Positions 1-62,810 of a stretch of 64,000 nucleotides of DNA are shown here, in pieces. Every line of letters starts with the position of its first letter. Position 1 is the first letter of the stretch. Both the position numbers and the translations under genes were made by a program. The DNA comes from Pelecanus crispus (lineage: Eukaryota; Chordata; Aves; Pelecaniformes; Pelecanidae). The notes below the pieces were generated by a model. The model saw nothing but the letters and a program-made list of their open reading frames with translations. It was not told where the DNA came from and did no database searches. Location of the stretch: contig NC_134648.1 of NCBI RefSeq assembly GCF_030463565.1, positions 13,681,806-13,745,805 on the forward strand, given 5' to 3'.

Positions 1-9250
<9,250 letters not shown>

Positions 9251-12200
9251 GAAATAATAATGGTATGCCTTACTAAGAAATACAAGGATTTCTTATTTTT
9301 TTCTGAAAAGGCAATGAGTAGTAAGGCTTTTTCTTTTCCTTTTGAATGAATATGTCTTGGGTCCTGTTGTCACAGTCTGCTTCATTTGGGATGCTTTTGT
9401 TTTTAGCAGAGAAAGCTTTAGTCCACTTCTACAATAAAATACAAACATTTTGAAAGCTTAATTTATTGGAGATCTGGAACTTGGCAGATGCCTAAAGGCA
9501 TCTCTATTCATTTGAATCCTCTGATAAAAATCTCTTTGAAATGAATATGTGACTTAAGAACAGGCTGATTTATCAACATCACAAGTTACTGTACAGAAAT
9601 TCAGGGCTATGTATTTAAGAGGTCTCCACTGTATAAACTTATCTCAGTATTGTTTGTCTCTCTTTTGAGAAGCAGAGTCCAAGTTTTTTGGTTCATACAA
9701 TGTTGTAGCACCTTTTCTTTACCTACAGTTTAGTCACATCTTGTCATAGTTTTATTTCCATAATTTATACGTATAGCACATGTATTAAATTTTTGACTAT
9801 TTTTACTTTTGTCCTATTTATTTCATTATTAAACTGAGAAGTTCCTTTGTCGTTACTTATCAGAGTAAGATTCTTTTTTGATTTCACAGTAGCATTAGGG
9901 AGATGCAAGAGCAATGTTCAAGCCACTCCTCATGCTGGGTGGGTGTGAATTCTTTCACAGTCTGAAGCTTACAGGAGTATTTCAGAGAAGTATTTTGTGT
10001 GTGCAGGTCTAGTTTTGTTCATTTTTTTCCATCTTTGGAGGGGCAAAAATAAACCAGATGTACTTTATTCTAAGAATTTCATGTATTCAACTTAATATGT
10101 TGGGATAATCTTCATACGCTTGCCCCAAATCGCTTATTTATGTATTAATAATAGCAAAAAAAAAAAAATTACAGTGCTTTCGGCTATATTTAAGACGACT
10201 TTACTAGGCCTGTGTATTTCACAGGGAATATGTCTGTGTAAGAAAGGAGGGCTGGATTAATTATTTTGACCTTAACAGATTAGTTGATCCTGTTAAAACC
10301 TTATCTCTCATAGTATTAAGTATGGATTAATTTTATCTTGCATGAGGTAATTAACCCTGAACTAAGGTGGGGTTGTTTTTTTTTCTTTTTTTTTTTTTTT
10401 TTTTTTTTCCCCTTTGCACAAGTTTATCTAGTGTTGTGTGTTACCATTGGTTTAATGGCTTGCTTTGGTGTGGATCTTTTTGGCCTCATTATGACAGTTA
10501 GCAATACCTGGGATGGACACAGGCTTGGGGTTTGCTGGTTCCCAAGTGGTGGGTTCTTTGGCTAGCACATGAGGATGAAGCTGTCCATCAGCGACAGCAC
10601 CCTGTTGTGCTAGCTGTCCAGATGCAAAAGGAAGATGCAGAGATCATCTTCCCAGCTCCTCAGTTACTTTATTTTCACAGGAGAGACTGCTTTGTGATAG
10701 ACCCTTCCTGCTTCTTTCATGGGGGGACTGTGTTTAATCCCATTAGGATTCAAAGCACTTTTTGGTATGGACTTCTGAGTCTTGGAAGGATTTGCTCCAC
10801 TGAAGAGCAGTAGAAGGTTCTGAAATGCAGCATAAAAAAAAATGTTGGTTTTGTTGGATCCAGAGGCCAGCAAGGAAGACTGAGATATTAAATATAGCTC
10901 TGTGGTAGCCTATGCTAGGTTTTTGGGAAGACATTTGGCTGGCATATCTAAGAACAGTTCAGTCTGTAGTAGCAGCAATAATCCCTACCACTCTTCGGTA
11001 TTTACCACAAACCAGTGCACTTCTTTCGTTGATGTAGCTAGCATCAGTCCCACAGAATAACGTTAGGATCCAGCATTTGCTCCTTCCATGCCATTCTGCT
11101 GAATTGGATGACTGTATAAGAACGAATGGTGTAGTCGGTATCTTTTACTTTTTAACAAGACCTTTGTAAAATCCATCTCCTTTTTTAAAATTTGCATTGT
11201 ATTTTTTGTTCAGAAATAAGGTATAGAATAATGCAATTGTAACTTTTCTTTTTTTCCTGTTACTTTTCTGAAATAAGGGAGCAGGTTTGGTAGGGGCAGG
11301 TTAATGTGGCTATACTGTTTTTTTGGTTGGTTTGTTGGGTTGGGTTTTTTTGTAACAGTTAATGGGAAAAGATAATGTTTTTTTAACAGCAGAAGACATG
11401 CAATCTGTAGAGAGAAATATAATGGTAAAAAGTAAGTAGTTCATAATGCAGTAAATATATAGTGCTAAACTGGCCAAACATGTTTACAGGCTGATACCTG
11501 ATTTGAGGAAAAAAAAACCCAACAAAAAACAAAATAAAAAACCAGGCTATCACCTATCAAGTATTTATGCTTCTTTGATTAGTGCTGTCAGAGTTGATAG
11601 AATGATACTTTATACAAAAAGAAAATGCAAATTAATAAAGACCTGTTTTAAATGTAATGAAATACTATGATGATAAGTTTATACAAAAGATAGCCTTTAC
11701 CTGCCATAAACTTAACCATCTGTCATTCTGTAGCTGAAAACATATTCATGAACTGAAGACTATTCCACAACTTTTTCCATTATGAAGAGTATTTTTCAAA
11801 TTGTTCAAATGGGACCTACTAGCCAGATGATCCGTATTTTTGATGTGTTTTGAATTCATGAATATATTAAGGTTTCTGCAGTGAAACTACTCAGAGTTAA
11901 CTTTTTCTGTATATTTTCAAATGATTTTTGTCCATAGTGCAAGATACTATAGGATGCTTGAAAAGACTTGAAGATATTGTACATGTACTTCACATCTTTG
12001 TAGTTCTTTATTTTATACCTAGAGATTGGCTGTTAAAATAAGATAAAGCATCAGTACCTTATAAACGATATATTTTACTATGTGGGGAAATCACTGGCTT
12101 GTTTTTTTTAAGGGCGGGCATTGAAGTTTACATTATAATGACAAAGCCAGGTACTGTTTTCCTTTTTTATTTTTCCTGTGACATTTCAATCCATTGGACA

Positions 12201-15200
12201 TTAAATGTGAATTGGATATACAGAACAGTTTTACAGGTGTAGCTCATTTGCTGAATTGCAATAAAATTTGTCTTCTAACATGAGAAATAGAATTAATGTG
12301 CTATTTTCAAAAAAATTACATATTTTCAAAAAAGCCTCATACTATAATTTAGCTAATCATCTTTTCTTCTTTGCCTGACTGCAGGTACGTATGATATTTT
12401 TTAGTGTCTGATTTCAGGAGATGTTTTTTGTACAGTTTTGTATCTGATCTGTTCAACTAAATGCCTGCCTCCCTCCCAGCACCAGCGTAGCCTTCTTGCA
12501 AGCAATTGTTGTCAGTCAGACTGCCATCAGTGGAAGAGATGCCTGCACTAATCAGGGAATGGGGAGAGCAGGAAGGCAAAGGGGCTAATGCAGATCTTGG
12601 AAGGTATCTGTGAGTACACAGACACGTATGTGCTGCCATTTAGATTGGGTTTTTTCCTACCTTAGAAAAACTTTTGATCCCAGTAACCAAATTTGGTGGA
12701 GGTCTCCAAATTTTATGTTCTGAAAAATCAGTTAGTCACCTCTATGTACCATGTAGTCAACCTTTCTCTTTATGTGAGAGGATCCATACAGAGAAGCAGG
12801 AATTGTTGGAAATGTAACTATCGGATGCTTCAAATACAAGGTTAAGTGAGAAAATAGCACTGCCCTTCATCTCTGAGACTTTGACAACATCTGTGGCACA
12901 CATGCATGCCCAAGCATTATTGCCTGTTTCCTGCTTTTTTTTTTTTAACCCCGTCTTTGCCCAGGGTAAGATGTAACTTGACAGATAGTCCTGGAGGAGG
13001 AATTATTGGGTGGAGGGCTTGTACTGGCACAGAGGCAAAAGTATGGTTCCTTCCCTCTCCATTCATTCACTTTTTGAATGATTTGACGTACATACTGACG
13101 TAGTGGAGCCCTGTATAATCTTGATACATTAGATATTGCTCTGCTTATCTCGCCTTGAAACTGGTTCTGCCTGCCTTACTGTATATTAAATCTAGTTTTT
13201 AGATTTGAGTGGAGTAGTAAACAAATGTGAGTGCAACTCATTTGTGGTTGTGCTTTTTTAATTTTTCTGCTGCCTGTGTCCTGAAAGTTTGATGTGTCGG
13301 TTGTGTGAGAAGCAGGGAGACCAAGGCAGTTTTGCTCCCATTCATCTCCTGCTTCATCCAAAATGCACTCTCCAGGACATCCCTTGCTTGAGCAGGGGGG
13401 GTTGGACAAGACGACCTGCAAAGGTCCTTCCAACCTCAGTCACTCTGATTCTGCCCTGCCTCCTCACATACAATGACAGGAACAGGTAAGAAGGCTGAAT
13501 GCCACTTCCCCCATGTTGTATGGTTTCTGCCATTCTTTAGTAGCCCGGTGTCTGCAAAAAAGAGCTCATCCTTCAGGTGCACTATTTTTCCTGTGTTTTA
13601 GGGAGCTGCCCACTCTTTTGTCAGCTGTAGCCAGAAAGACTTGCCTATTCTTCTGGCCTGCATGTTAGCAGTGGCTAACTTCTGCTTTAACAAATTTCTG
13701 TGTTGAAGCTGACAAATACAGAAGGTAATGTTCTCAGACTGGGAGCAGTGGTTTGAGTTAGGACTATTCTGAAGTTGGTGGGGTTCGCTCTGTGTCAAAC
13801 TGTATGAGGTCATCATTGGATATTTTGTACCATCAGGGAAAATGCAGAAGTGAAGGAGTTTGATCATTATTTGGAGGTAACTGCTTCCTTCACCTCTCTT
13901 TGTTTCCCCACCCTGGTCTGTGGTGGATGCTTTTTTTAAGCAAAGCAAAATAAAAAGTGTTAAGAACTCTCTTGGGGGAACCACATCAGTCTTCCTGAGC
14001 TGGCAGTGATTCTGCACTTCTAACAACTGATGGTGTCATCCCGTGGGCTCACTGGGGGAGAGGCTGAGAGGGTGAACTCGGCCTGCCCCATGCTCCAAAG
14101 CGGTGGTGCTGGTGGCCTGAGCCTTGGACAGGTTTCGGGGGGTGGAGTCATGAACTTGGTACCTGCTGCCAGGTGTGCCGCGCTTGTGTGAGATGCCAAA
14201 CCTGCCTCTCTTGGAAACTGAGACCATCTCAATTCCCTAGGCTTATTAGACCTGCTGCTTCTACTACCTCGGCAGAGCACTATGAAGATGGATGTGGGCC
14301 AGGCCTGGATGGAGCTGTGAGGTAAGCACGGCTTCAGAAACATTCACTTCATCACAGGTGGCCTTGAATCTTTCAGACTTCCTGCAAGGGGAAGGAACAA
14401 AAAGAACAGAGGCCTTGGTGAGCAAAGTCTGTTGTGCAACTGCTGGGTTCACAGCACTTTTCCAAATGTCAGGTCTGAGATGGTTTTATAGAAGGTGATG
14501 CTTATAAACATCTGTTGGTGAGGAGAGTTTGAGTGCTAGGCAGTGACTGTCTGTTGACTAACTGGTCTAAACACATGGGTCAAGAAATGTGCTTGTGTTA
14601 TGATTTGTTGTAGTGATCACTTGGAAAGTTCTTACAGAGTACAAATGTCAGAGCTGCACCAAGCAGATCTTTGTCTGAAAGTTATTTCACATAGCAAAAA
14701 GTCTCCTTTTTTCCCCTATTAACTCAAAGATGTTTATTCATTAATAGAACATACTGTATTTGGTCCTGCAATAAACAGGAACTGTTCTTCAGTGACAGTG
14801 GCATTTTAAGATACAGATCCGACAACATTTAAAATATCACTGATAGATCTGATGTTTGTTTCAGGGAAGTTTTTCTACCAGTGGCATAAAAAGATAATGA
14901 GGATAAATTACGTGAGAGGGTCTTTTAGACTCCCTGTGACCAGAGGAAACCCAGATTTCCCCATTGTTTGAGTGAGTGCTGATTACTGAAGATCTGTTAT
15001 TTTATGTAGAACTCAAAAACCTATTCGGTAGCATGGAAAATCCTTGGATACTAAGATGGAAAGTGTAAGTGCAGAAGTTTGAGTGATCCCTTTCAAAGAA
15101 AAACAATTGTTCAAAACCCAGTCTTACACTTTAAACTACAGCTCTGAGACTTTATGTGTGTGAAAAGCTCTAGAATCATTAAATATTTGAAAATATTTCC

Positions 15201-17879
15201 TCACTTGACTGACTGTCCCTTTCCCTTTTTTGTTCTGGCATCTCCTCCCCCCATTGTTTTCAGCTTCTGTCACAAGCACTCATTATGCTCGCTCAGTCGT
15301 GTTAAATTTTGGTTTGATATGATGCACTGTTGCTCAGCCCAGCAGACACGCTGCTTCCCACTACATTAAAGTACAAATGAAATGGCAATCTAGGTGTTTT
15401 CAGATTATGTTTGCTTATCATTAAATAATAAAATTTAACAAGGATTATAAAGCATAAAACAGTTTTTATCCCAAATTTTCAGACAAAAGTATTTGACTCA
15501 GGAGGTCAGGTGCAGAACTTCTGGAGCCGTTTTTATATCCGACTGCTCTGTGGTAGCTTAGTCTCGATCTCCCAACATGAAGCAGCTTTGAGTGACACTT
15601 AAAGTGGGGGTCAGGGGGGAACTGGGGATCTTGCCTGTGTGGAAGAGTTCCTTTGGAGCAGGAGACAGTGTTCATAGCAGTGTTGTGCTCCTGGCGGTCC
15701 AAAGAGATCAGATGGTGTTAGTGGGAAGAAGTTCTAGGTTTTGCAAGATTGTAAGGGAGCACACACATGGGTACAGTTGGAAAAAGCAGACAGGTTTTCT
15801 CATGTGCAGCCTTTCTCCAAACATAAAACAGCCAAACTTCTCTGTCCCCAAAGCGTCTGTGACATGTAACTGAATGGGACTCTGGTCCACACAATACCGA
15901 GAAAATTGAGTTCAGGTCAAGTCTAAAATGCTGTATAGTATCTAAATGAGCAAAAACTTTGCTATTGGTTTTCGAATCAGTATGCATAATGTATGAAAAT
16001 ACTCTGTTTGCATATGCTTCTTGCAGATATTTACCAGTAGCTATTGTCCTCCCTAAAACTTTGTGATTTTATTTTATTGTTAGTTGCTGAGAAAAACCCA
16101 AGCGGTGCTATTTGGGGTTTCTTCTTGTTGAACTGCCCCTGATGTGTTTTTCTTTCATCATACTTAACTTACTGCTAAAGTTGAGTCTTAAGAATTTGTC
16201 TAGTTTCTCTCTTCCAGTAAAGATCTTAGTACCTAGTGCAGTCATCTGTCACTTTGACTTTATAGTTGAATAGAAGTAGTTAAGAAAGCTGCAGAAAGAC
16301 ATCTGAGTTGAGGTCTGAGCTTGTCTGTTTTGTGTCTTTGAAGAGATATTTTAATGGCAAGTCTTCATCATAAACAAATGAGTATTATATGTGGAATAGT
16401 AGCTAGGATCCTTCACAAAGCACTTTGAGGTTTAGGTATAAGAAATGGTTTCATTAACTAAGATAAATTTCATATTGTTTCTGTTTGTTTTCCAAGCTGT
16501 GTTGAGATCTTTTGATATAATGCAGGCATTCCCAAGTATTTACGTGTCACTTTATATTTTAGTTTACAGAAGTAAATAAGATGCTTTGCTTTTACTGTGT
16601 CTCAGGAGGCTTTAGTTGTTTGGGTATATGGCTCTTCTCCTCAGTGTCTCTTACTGTTTTTTCTGCTACACTCTTCATGTGTAGATTTTACGTCTTTCAT
16701 CGAATCTTGTGCTGAATTTTAATGAAATTAATATTGGTCAAGTTCATTGAGGAACCTTGACTGGAAAGTGCCCGAAATATGTAACAGCTTTTCTGTAAGG
16801 TAGATTGTAGTCACGTGCCTCAATGGGAGATGGCTTCTCTGTGTATTTGGGAGAATTGTTTGTAGAGACACCTTGACTGATATCCCCAGATGAGAGGTGC
16901 ATGGATGTGTGAATTCCCATCGTAAGTATGGTTGTTTATTCATGAGATCATGGAAACTGTTGAGAAAGTCTTCATTCATTTATTACTTTCTGTTGGTAGG
17001 GGAGGCCTGGGGTATGGTATGGGGCTGGAGAACTCTTGGAGTGTTTAATGAGCAGCTTTATGCATTTATAGATGAGTTTGACTAAGGCTGAAACTGTCCA
17101 GGAGATACAATAGGTTGTTTCTCATTGGATTTTAGAAGAGAATAACTTTGATCATTTCAAAAGCAATGAAGCCTGATGCTCCAGTGAGAAAGGAAAGTGG
17201 TAATTTATAGCTACCATTAAGGAAACAAAGACAAAGACTGAGGGAAAGTTTCACTCTGAAGATTTACTAATGTGTATAAACCACCCTTACAACTAGAAAT
17301 AGCTCGGTATTTCTCACAGAACAAAACAAAAGAGAAAAGGCAGCGAAATGGGGATGGGAGGGAGGGGTGGCAAAGAATACTGCCCGCTTTCACTTGCGCT
17401 GTGAAAGGTCAAACAACATTTAGGAAATTATAATTTCAGTGAATAATGGATAGGCCAGTTTTACCTGCCAAAGGAAGGACAGCTGTGGGAAATCCCTGGC
17501 TGGGAAAGGAGGTGGGATGGGGCCGGGGGTGGTGGTGTGATGTCGTGGGTTCTGGTACGGCCTTCAGACAGGGACTTCACACGCTGCAGCGGGGGGTAAT
17601 TACTCGGTAAAAATTGTAATCCTGTGTTTCTGAAGAAACACAAGCAGGGCTCGAGTGAGCTGTGTATATATGGGTTGTGACAGGATGCGGTCATACAGCA
17701 TCTTTGCATGGGCTTGTCTCTGCTGGAAAGAGACCGTTCTGTGGGCCGCTCCAGAAAGGGGAGCACCGGTTCCAATACACTTGCCGCTGGCACCCACAGT
17801 CTGCATGTGAGGTATTTTATGTACCTTCAGGAAGCATCGGCTCTCCGGGACATCTGTGTTTAGGGTGTTGTGCAGGTGT
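9251..17879. other. Intergenic interval between DENND5A and SCUBE2
   Basis: These roughly 8.6 kb are AT-rich and broken by stops in all frames. I see no spliced coding segment with conserved protein similarity. Contents noted are a T-rich run near 10373-10408, AATAAA hexamers at 11634 and 12260 (possible alternative DENND5A ends) and a CR1 3' end at about 13378-13456. The open frames at 13598-14026 (minus) and 14020-14343 (minus) resemble nothing I recognise. Distal regulatory elements cannot be seen by eye. Confidence 0.6.
13378..13456 (+). repeat. CR1 LINE 3' terminal fragment
   Basis: The + strand carries the signature 3' end of avian CR1: a ttgagcagggggg block, then gttggacaagacgacctgca, then aaggtccttccaacctcag, then a short run resembling the terminal ATTCTGTG repeat units (cactctgattctg). 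Only the tail is recognisable, as is common because CR1 copies are 5'-truncated. Confidence 0.78.
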
Positions 17880-18197
17880 TCGAACGCCGGTGCCGCGGGT
17901 GGGTGCGCTGGTGCGGCTGCTGCAGGGTTTTCATGTGGGATGGGGCGGTTCGCGTGCAGGGGGGTGCGCTCGTCGCCTCTGGGTGCCGCCGGCGGGGGCA
18001 GCGGGGCCCACGGGGCGGGCAGGGAGGCCGGGGCAGGGGAGGCCCGCCCAGCCCTCGCCGCCGCGCCCCGCCGCCCCGCGCCCGCTGTCCGTGCGAGGCG
18101 GGCGGGCCGGCCGCCCGCAGACGCCGCCCTCCGCCGCCGCCGCCTCCTCCCGCCCGGCGGCGGCAGCAGCAGCGCAGCCGCCGCCGCAGCGCCATCG
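17880..18197 (+). promoter_or_regulatory. SCUBE2: CpG-island promoter and 5'UTR of SCUBE2
   Basis: GC content and CpG density rise sharply at about 17880 and stay high through exon 1 into intron 1 (to about 18680). This contrasts with the AT-rich surroundings. GC boxes of the GGGGCGGG type occur, for example at 18012-18019. No convincing TATA box is close to the start codon; a TATATA run at about 17665 is more than 500 nt upstream. The transcription start cannot be placed from sequence alone. Confidence 0.75.
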
Positions 18198-59324
<41,127 letters not shown>

Positions 59325-62300
59325 TTGGCACTGTACTTAAAAAGCTAACCAGCCCTGGGCATGCACAGAGGGGTTGTGGTAGGTGGGGCTGCTTTCTGTG
59401 TTTTACACCCTGGCAGAGAAACTCCAGGGAAGCTTGCCAGCTCCGTTCTTGGCAGAGTTTGGCTTTCTCAGCTAATATAAATATTTTGGTGAACAGAATT
59501 TTGATTCCTTTCCATATAATACCTTTTGGGTACCAAGGGTACTTCATGGGTCTCTGAATTAGAGACTGCCCATAATTTCTGTAACTGAATGGTGCCAAGC
59601 AGAAGTTTGTAGGGCTCTGCCCTGTTGCTTCATCAGTAACTCTAAAAGCTAATGAGGACAGACAGGCTAAGTAGTGTGGTTTGGGATGCCATTAATGCAT
59701 GTTACCTCAACAAAGCTGGGTTCGTGTTTGGTCTTGCTGAAAGTGAGCACAAGATTTGATGTCTCTCTTAACTTTTGCTACGCAGGAAATCCAGAGCTAA
59801 GATTGAAATACTTTTAGTCCAAACCAGTTAGTCCAAGAATCGCACAAGCTGTAGTTTTTCTCTGAACTGTATGTTGTATGAGGCATATGGAGGAATAAGC
59901 AAAGGGTTGAATACTAGCTTGAGTGCTCTGGGTCTGGATCACTCTGTGTTCGTACTAATGACGTATTGGTTTAAATGGACTGATACCAGAATAAAACCAG
60001 GACACGACAGTAGTGGAAAATAGACCCTGACCTGCTGAACGCTTCCATTTTGGGCTGGCTGCAAATGTTACAACGGAACAATTTGCTAAATCCCAGTGCT
60101 CTCCCTGTGCATAGGCCTGGGACAGCATGAGGCATTGGCTTTTCCAAGTAGCATAAAATTCTGTCCTCTGAGCACCTGCAGTTGAACACACAAGCCCCAT
60201 TTTAAATGCGGGCTTTGCATAGATTATGCTCTTCTACATCACTGTTTAAAGCTGTATAAGGTTCTTACATGAGCCACAACCCTTATATTCCTTATCTTGT
60301 CCGAGCACCTTGCAATGACCTTGTTGAGCAGAGAAGGGTTGCTTTGCCTGTCTTGCTGGAGAGAAGTAGATGTACAAAGATATTCCTCAACCAGACTGTG
60401 GCCACAAAAGTCGTCTATGGCAAAATTATGTTCAAGATTCCCAAACTCTGTGTCCTTTTCCTCAGGTTGTGTTTCTTATGTGAGAGGCGGCTATTCTGAA
60501 AGGGCCTGTAGGGAGAACTATGTTGATCAAAATGTTGTCTCAGTGCTTTTCTGTCCACACTTACATTACATCACTGTCCTCTGGTCATGCAAACAGTTTC
60601 CTCACTGTAATGTACCTTCTGGGCCTTGTGTCTTGAAGGGAGATGGCTGCAGTCCCACTCATTTGAAGAGGGACTTACGACCTCTATCTTTTGGTCACTG
60701 GCAGTGCTGAGTGGTGCAGTGGGTGCTGAACTTCCTCTGTGTGCCCCTTTAGGAAAAGTACTGAAATATCGCAGTGTAGCCAGGACAAATGCTCCCTTCC
60801 CTAGGGTGTGGAGTCAGATCTCCCTGGGTTTTGTTGCACTGGTATGTGGTATTTAGCTGTTGTATGTGAATAATACCATGTCCACAGTGTGACAAGTGAA
60901 ACCCTCATCAAGAGCCAGGGTCTGAATCTCTTCCCTACGCTGTTAGGAGCAAATGAATGCTACCAAATGCAGCCTTGCTGAACTGCCATGCCATGGCAGC
61001 CCTGTTCTGTGGCGTGTGAGGCAGTGCAGCCTGTCATGTGGTAAGGACAAGTCTTGGTCATGGTGTGATGGGAAGGGGCAGTGGCCTTAGGCAGCAGCTG
61101 GGGAGCAGAGCCTCTCAGGATGGGGTGATGTGATGCTGTGTTCCTCTTGCTACTGCCCTGAAAGAATTGCCATGGTCTGGGCAGAGGAGGGAAATGGCTT
61201 GTGTTGTTGCCAAGAGGGAGAACTGTGTCCTAGTGGCTGCGCTGGGGCTCCTGGTCCAGCTTGAGAGCTGCTTCTGGGTTTCTGTGGCAGGGTGCTGAAC
61301 GGCCGTTCCAGGCCTGCAGCAAAGGGGAGCAAGCAGGCTTGGGGGGGAGGAGGGAAGCGGGGGGTGAATTAGCAGAACAGAGGGGAAGGAACCCAGGTCC
61401 CTGTGCGTTCCTGGCTGGTGTGCTTCACCTTCAACAGGGTCCCCACTGCCTTCATGGGGAGGAAGGACAGGGGTTATCTGGAAGAAGGTATGAGGCAGTG
61501 TGATCGGTGAGAGGAATTGCTAAGGGATGCCAAAACAAGAGGAAGGGCGGTGAGGAAGTCTTGCTATGTCTGTGGTGAAGTGTACTGTTGTGGTGAGATC
61601 CCAGGAAAGTATTTCAAGACAGTTTCCCTCTGGCTGCACATCCCCTACCTCTCTGCTGTTTGTGGCTTGCCATGCCAGATGCAGCATGTCAGTCAGTCAC
61701 AATGACCCACCAACCATCTCTATGTGGCAATGGAACACTTTGAAATGGGTGAGATGCTGCAGTTCTGCTCTGAGTGCATGGGTGAGTTAGAAGCCTGCTG
61801 GTGGGGCGCTGGGAGGAGAGGACCGTGGTATGACAGCTTCTGAGCCAAGCCCAGCAGAGTGGCTTTGCTGTGGTCTGTGTGCTCTCTGCCAAGGGAAGCA
61901 AGACAGTTCTTGCTGTATTCCCTCCCAGGAAGGCTACAGATCTAAACATTTCTGTTTCGCGTTGCCGAGTGACATGCAAATCGGAGTGATTGTTTCCAAC
62001 AAGGGTTCAAGAAAACAAAAGTTGTGAAACATCCAAATATTTTTAATTGGTGAAATTGGGCTTTCTTGCTCTGTGCAGGAGTTACTGACTTGAGCTCTGG
62101 GTTCGTTTCACTGCACTTCATCTTGTAGGCATGCTGTTCTAGATCTGCATGGCTGCTCTGGGACCAGCATCTCGCCTTCGGTCTGTACAGTGGATCTCAA
62201 CTTTGCTTCTCTGTTGCCCCTGTGTGCAGTGGCCATTTTCATTTTTGTCTGTGGAAGGAGAGCAGTGTATCAGTGCGGTGTACAGTTCGACGCTGAGGAG

Positions 62301-62810
62301 AAAAAACCTGCCCTTTGTTGAAGAAGAATCCTTTTTGCTCCACAGCCCTGTTTGTTTTCTACATAAAAAGTAAATGACTCAGAAGCACTTCTGTTACCCT
62401 TGATCTAATGTTATGAATCAAAATTTCCCCTTTTACTGTGGATCCTGTGTGTACAGTAAAAAGTGAAGAGGGAAATTTTGCCATCTTAAATATTGGGAGA
62501 AGTGATAACTTGCAGAACGTTGTAACACTTGGCATTGTATCTTCATAGCGATGGTAGTGGCTCTGTAGAAATTTCAATTTCTACTTTGTGTGGTTGTAGA
62601 CTGATGTTATTTTTTTGGCAACAAATGATTCAAAAAACCTTTAACCTTATAAAATGGGATTTAACTTTTGAAATAATAATTAGCGTTAACTGGCTGACTT
62701 AATGTCACCTACATGAGAAAAGCATAAGGATCTTTTTCATGATTGTAAATTAATGTAAAATGTTTCAGACTGTTACTCTTAAGATAAATAAACCAGTGAA
62801 CTTGTAGTTG
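59325..62810 (+). other. SCUBE2: SCUBE2 3'UTR (end uncertain)
   Basis: This non-coding sequence follows the TAG stop. Canonical AATAAA hexamers on this strand are at 59990-59995, 62787-62792 and 63140-63145. The first would give a 3'UTR of about 0.7 kb and the second about 3.5 kb. The open frames in this stretch, such as 60297-60710 and 62149-62373, have no recognisable similarity and are treated as chance. Confidence 0.5.
62787..62792 (+). terminator. AATAAA polyadenylation signal candidate, distal SCUBE2
   Basis: This canonical hexamer is followed by a T/G-containing stretch (gaacttgtagttg), with more GT-rich DNA after it. It would end a long 3'UTR. The proximal alternative is at 59990-59995. 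Confidence 0.4.

Noticed and set aside
13598..14026. Minus-strand open frame of 142 codons in the intergenic interval
   Set aside because: It has no recognisable domain or composition of a conserved protein and no visible promoter context. It is probably chance.
14020..14343. Minus-strand open frame of 107 codons
   Set aside because: It lies in locally GC-rich DNA and has no recognisable similarity or conserved motif.
60297..60710. Open frame of 137 codons downstream of SCUBE2
   Set aside because: It lies within the probable 3'UTR and has no similarity I recognise.
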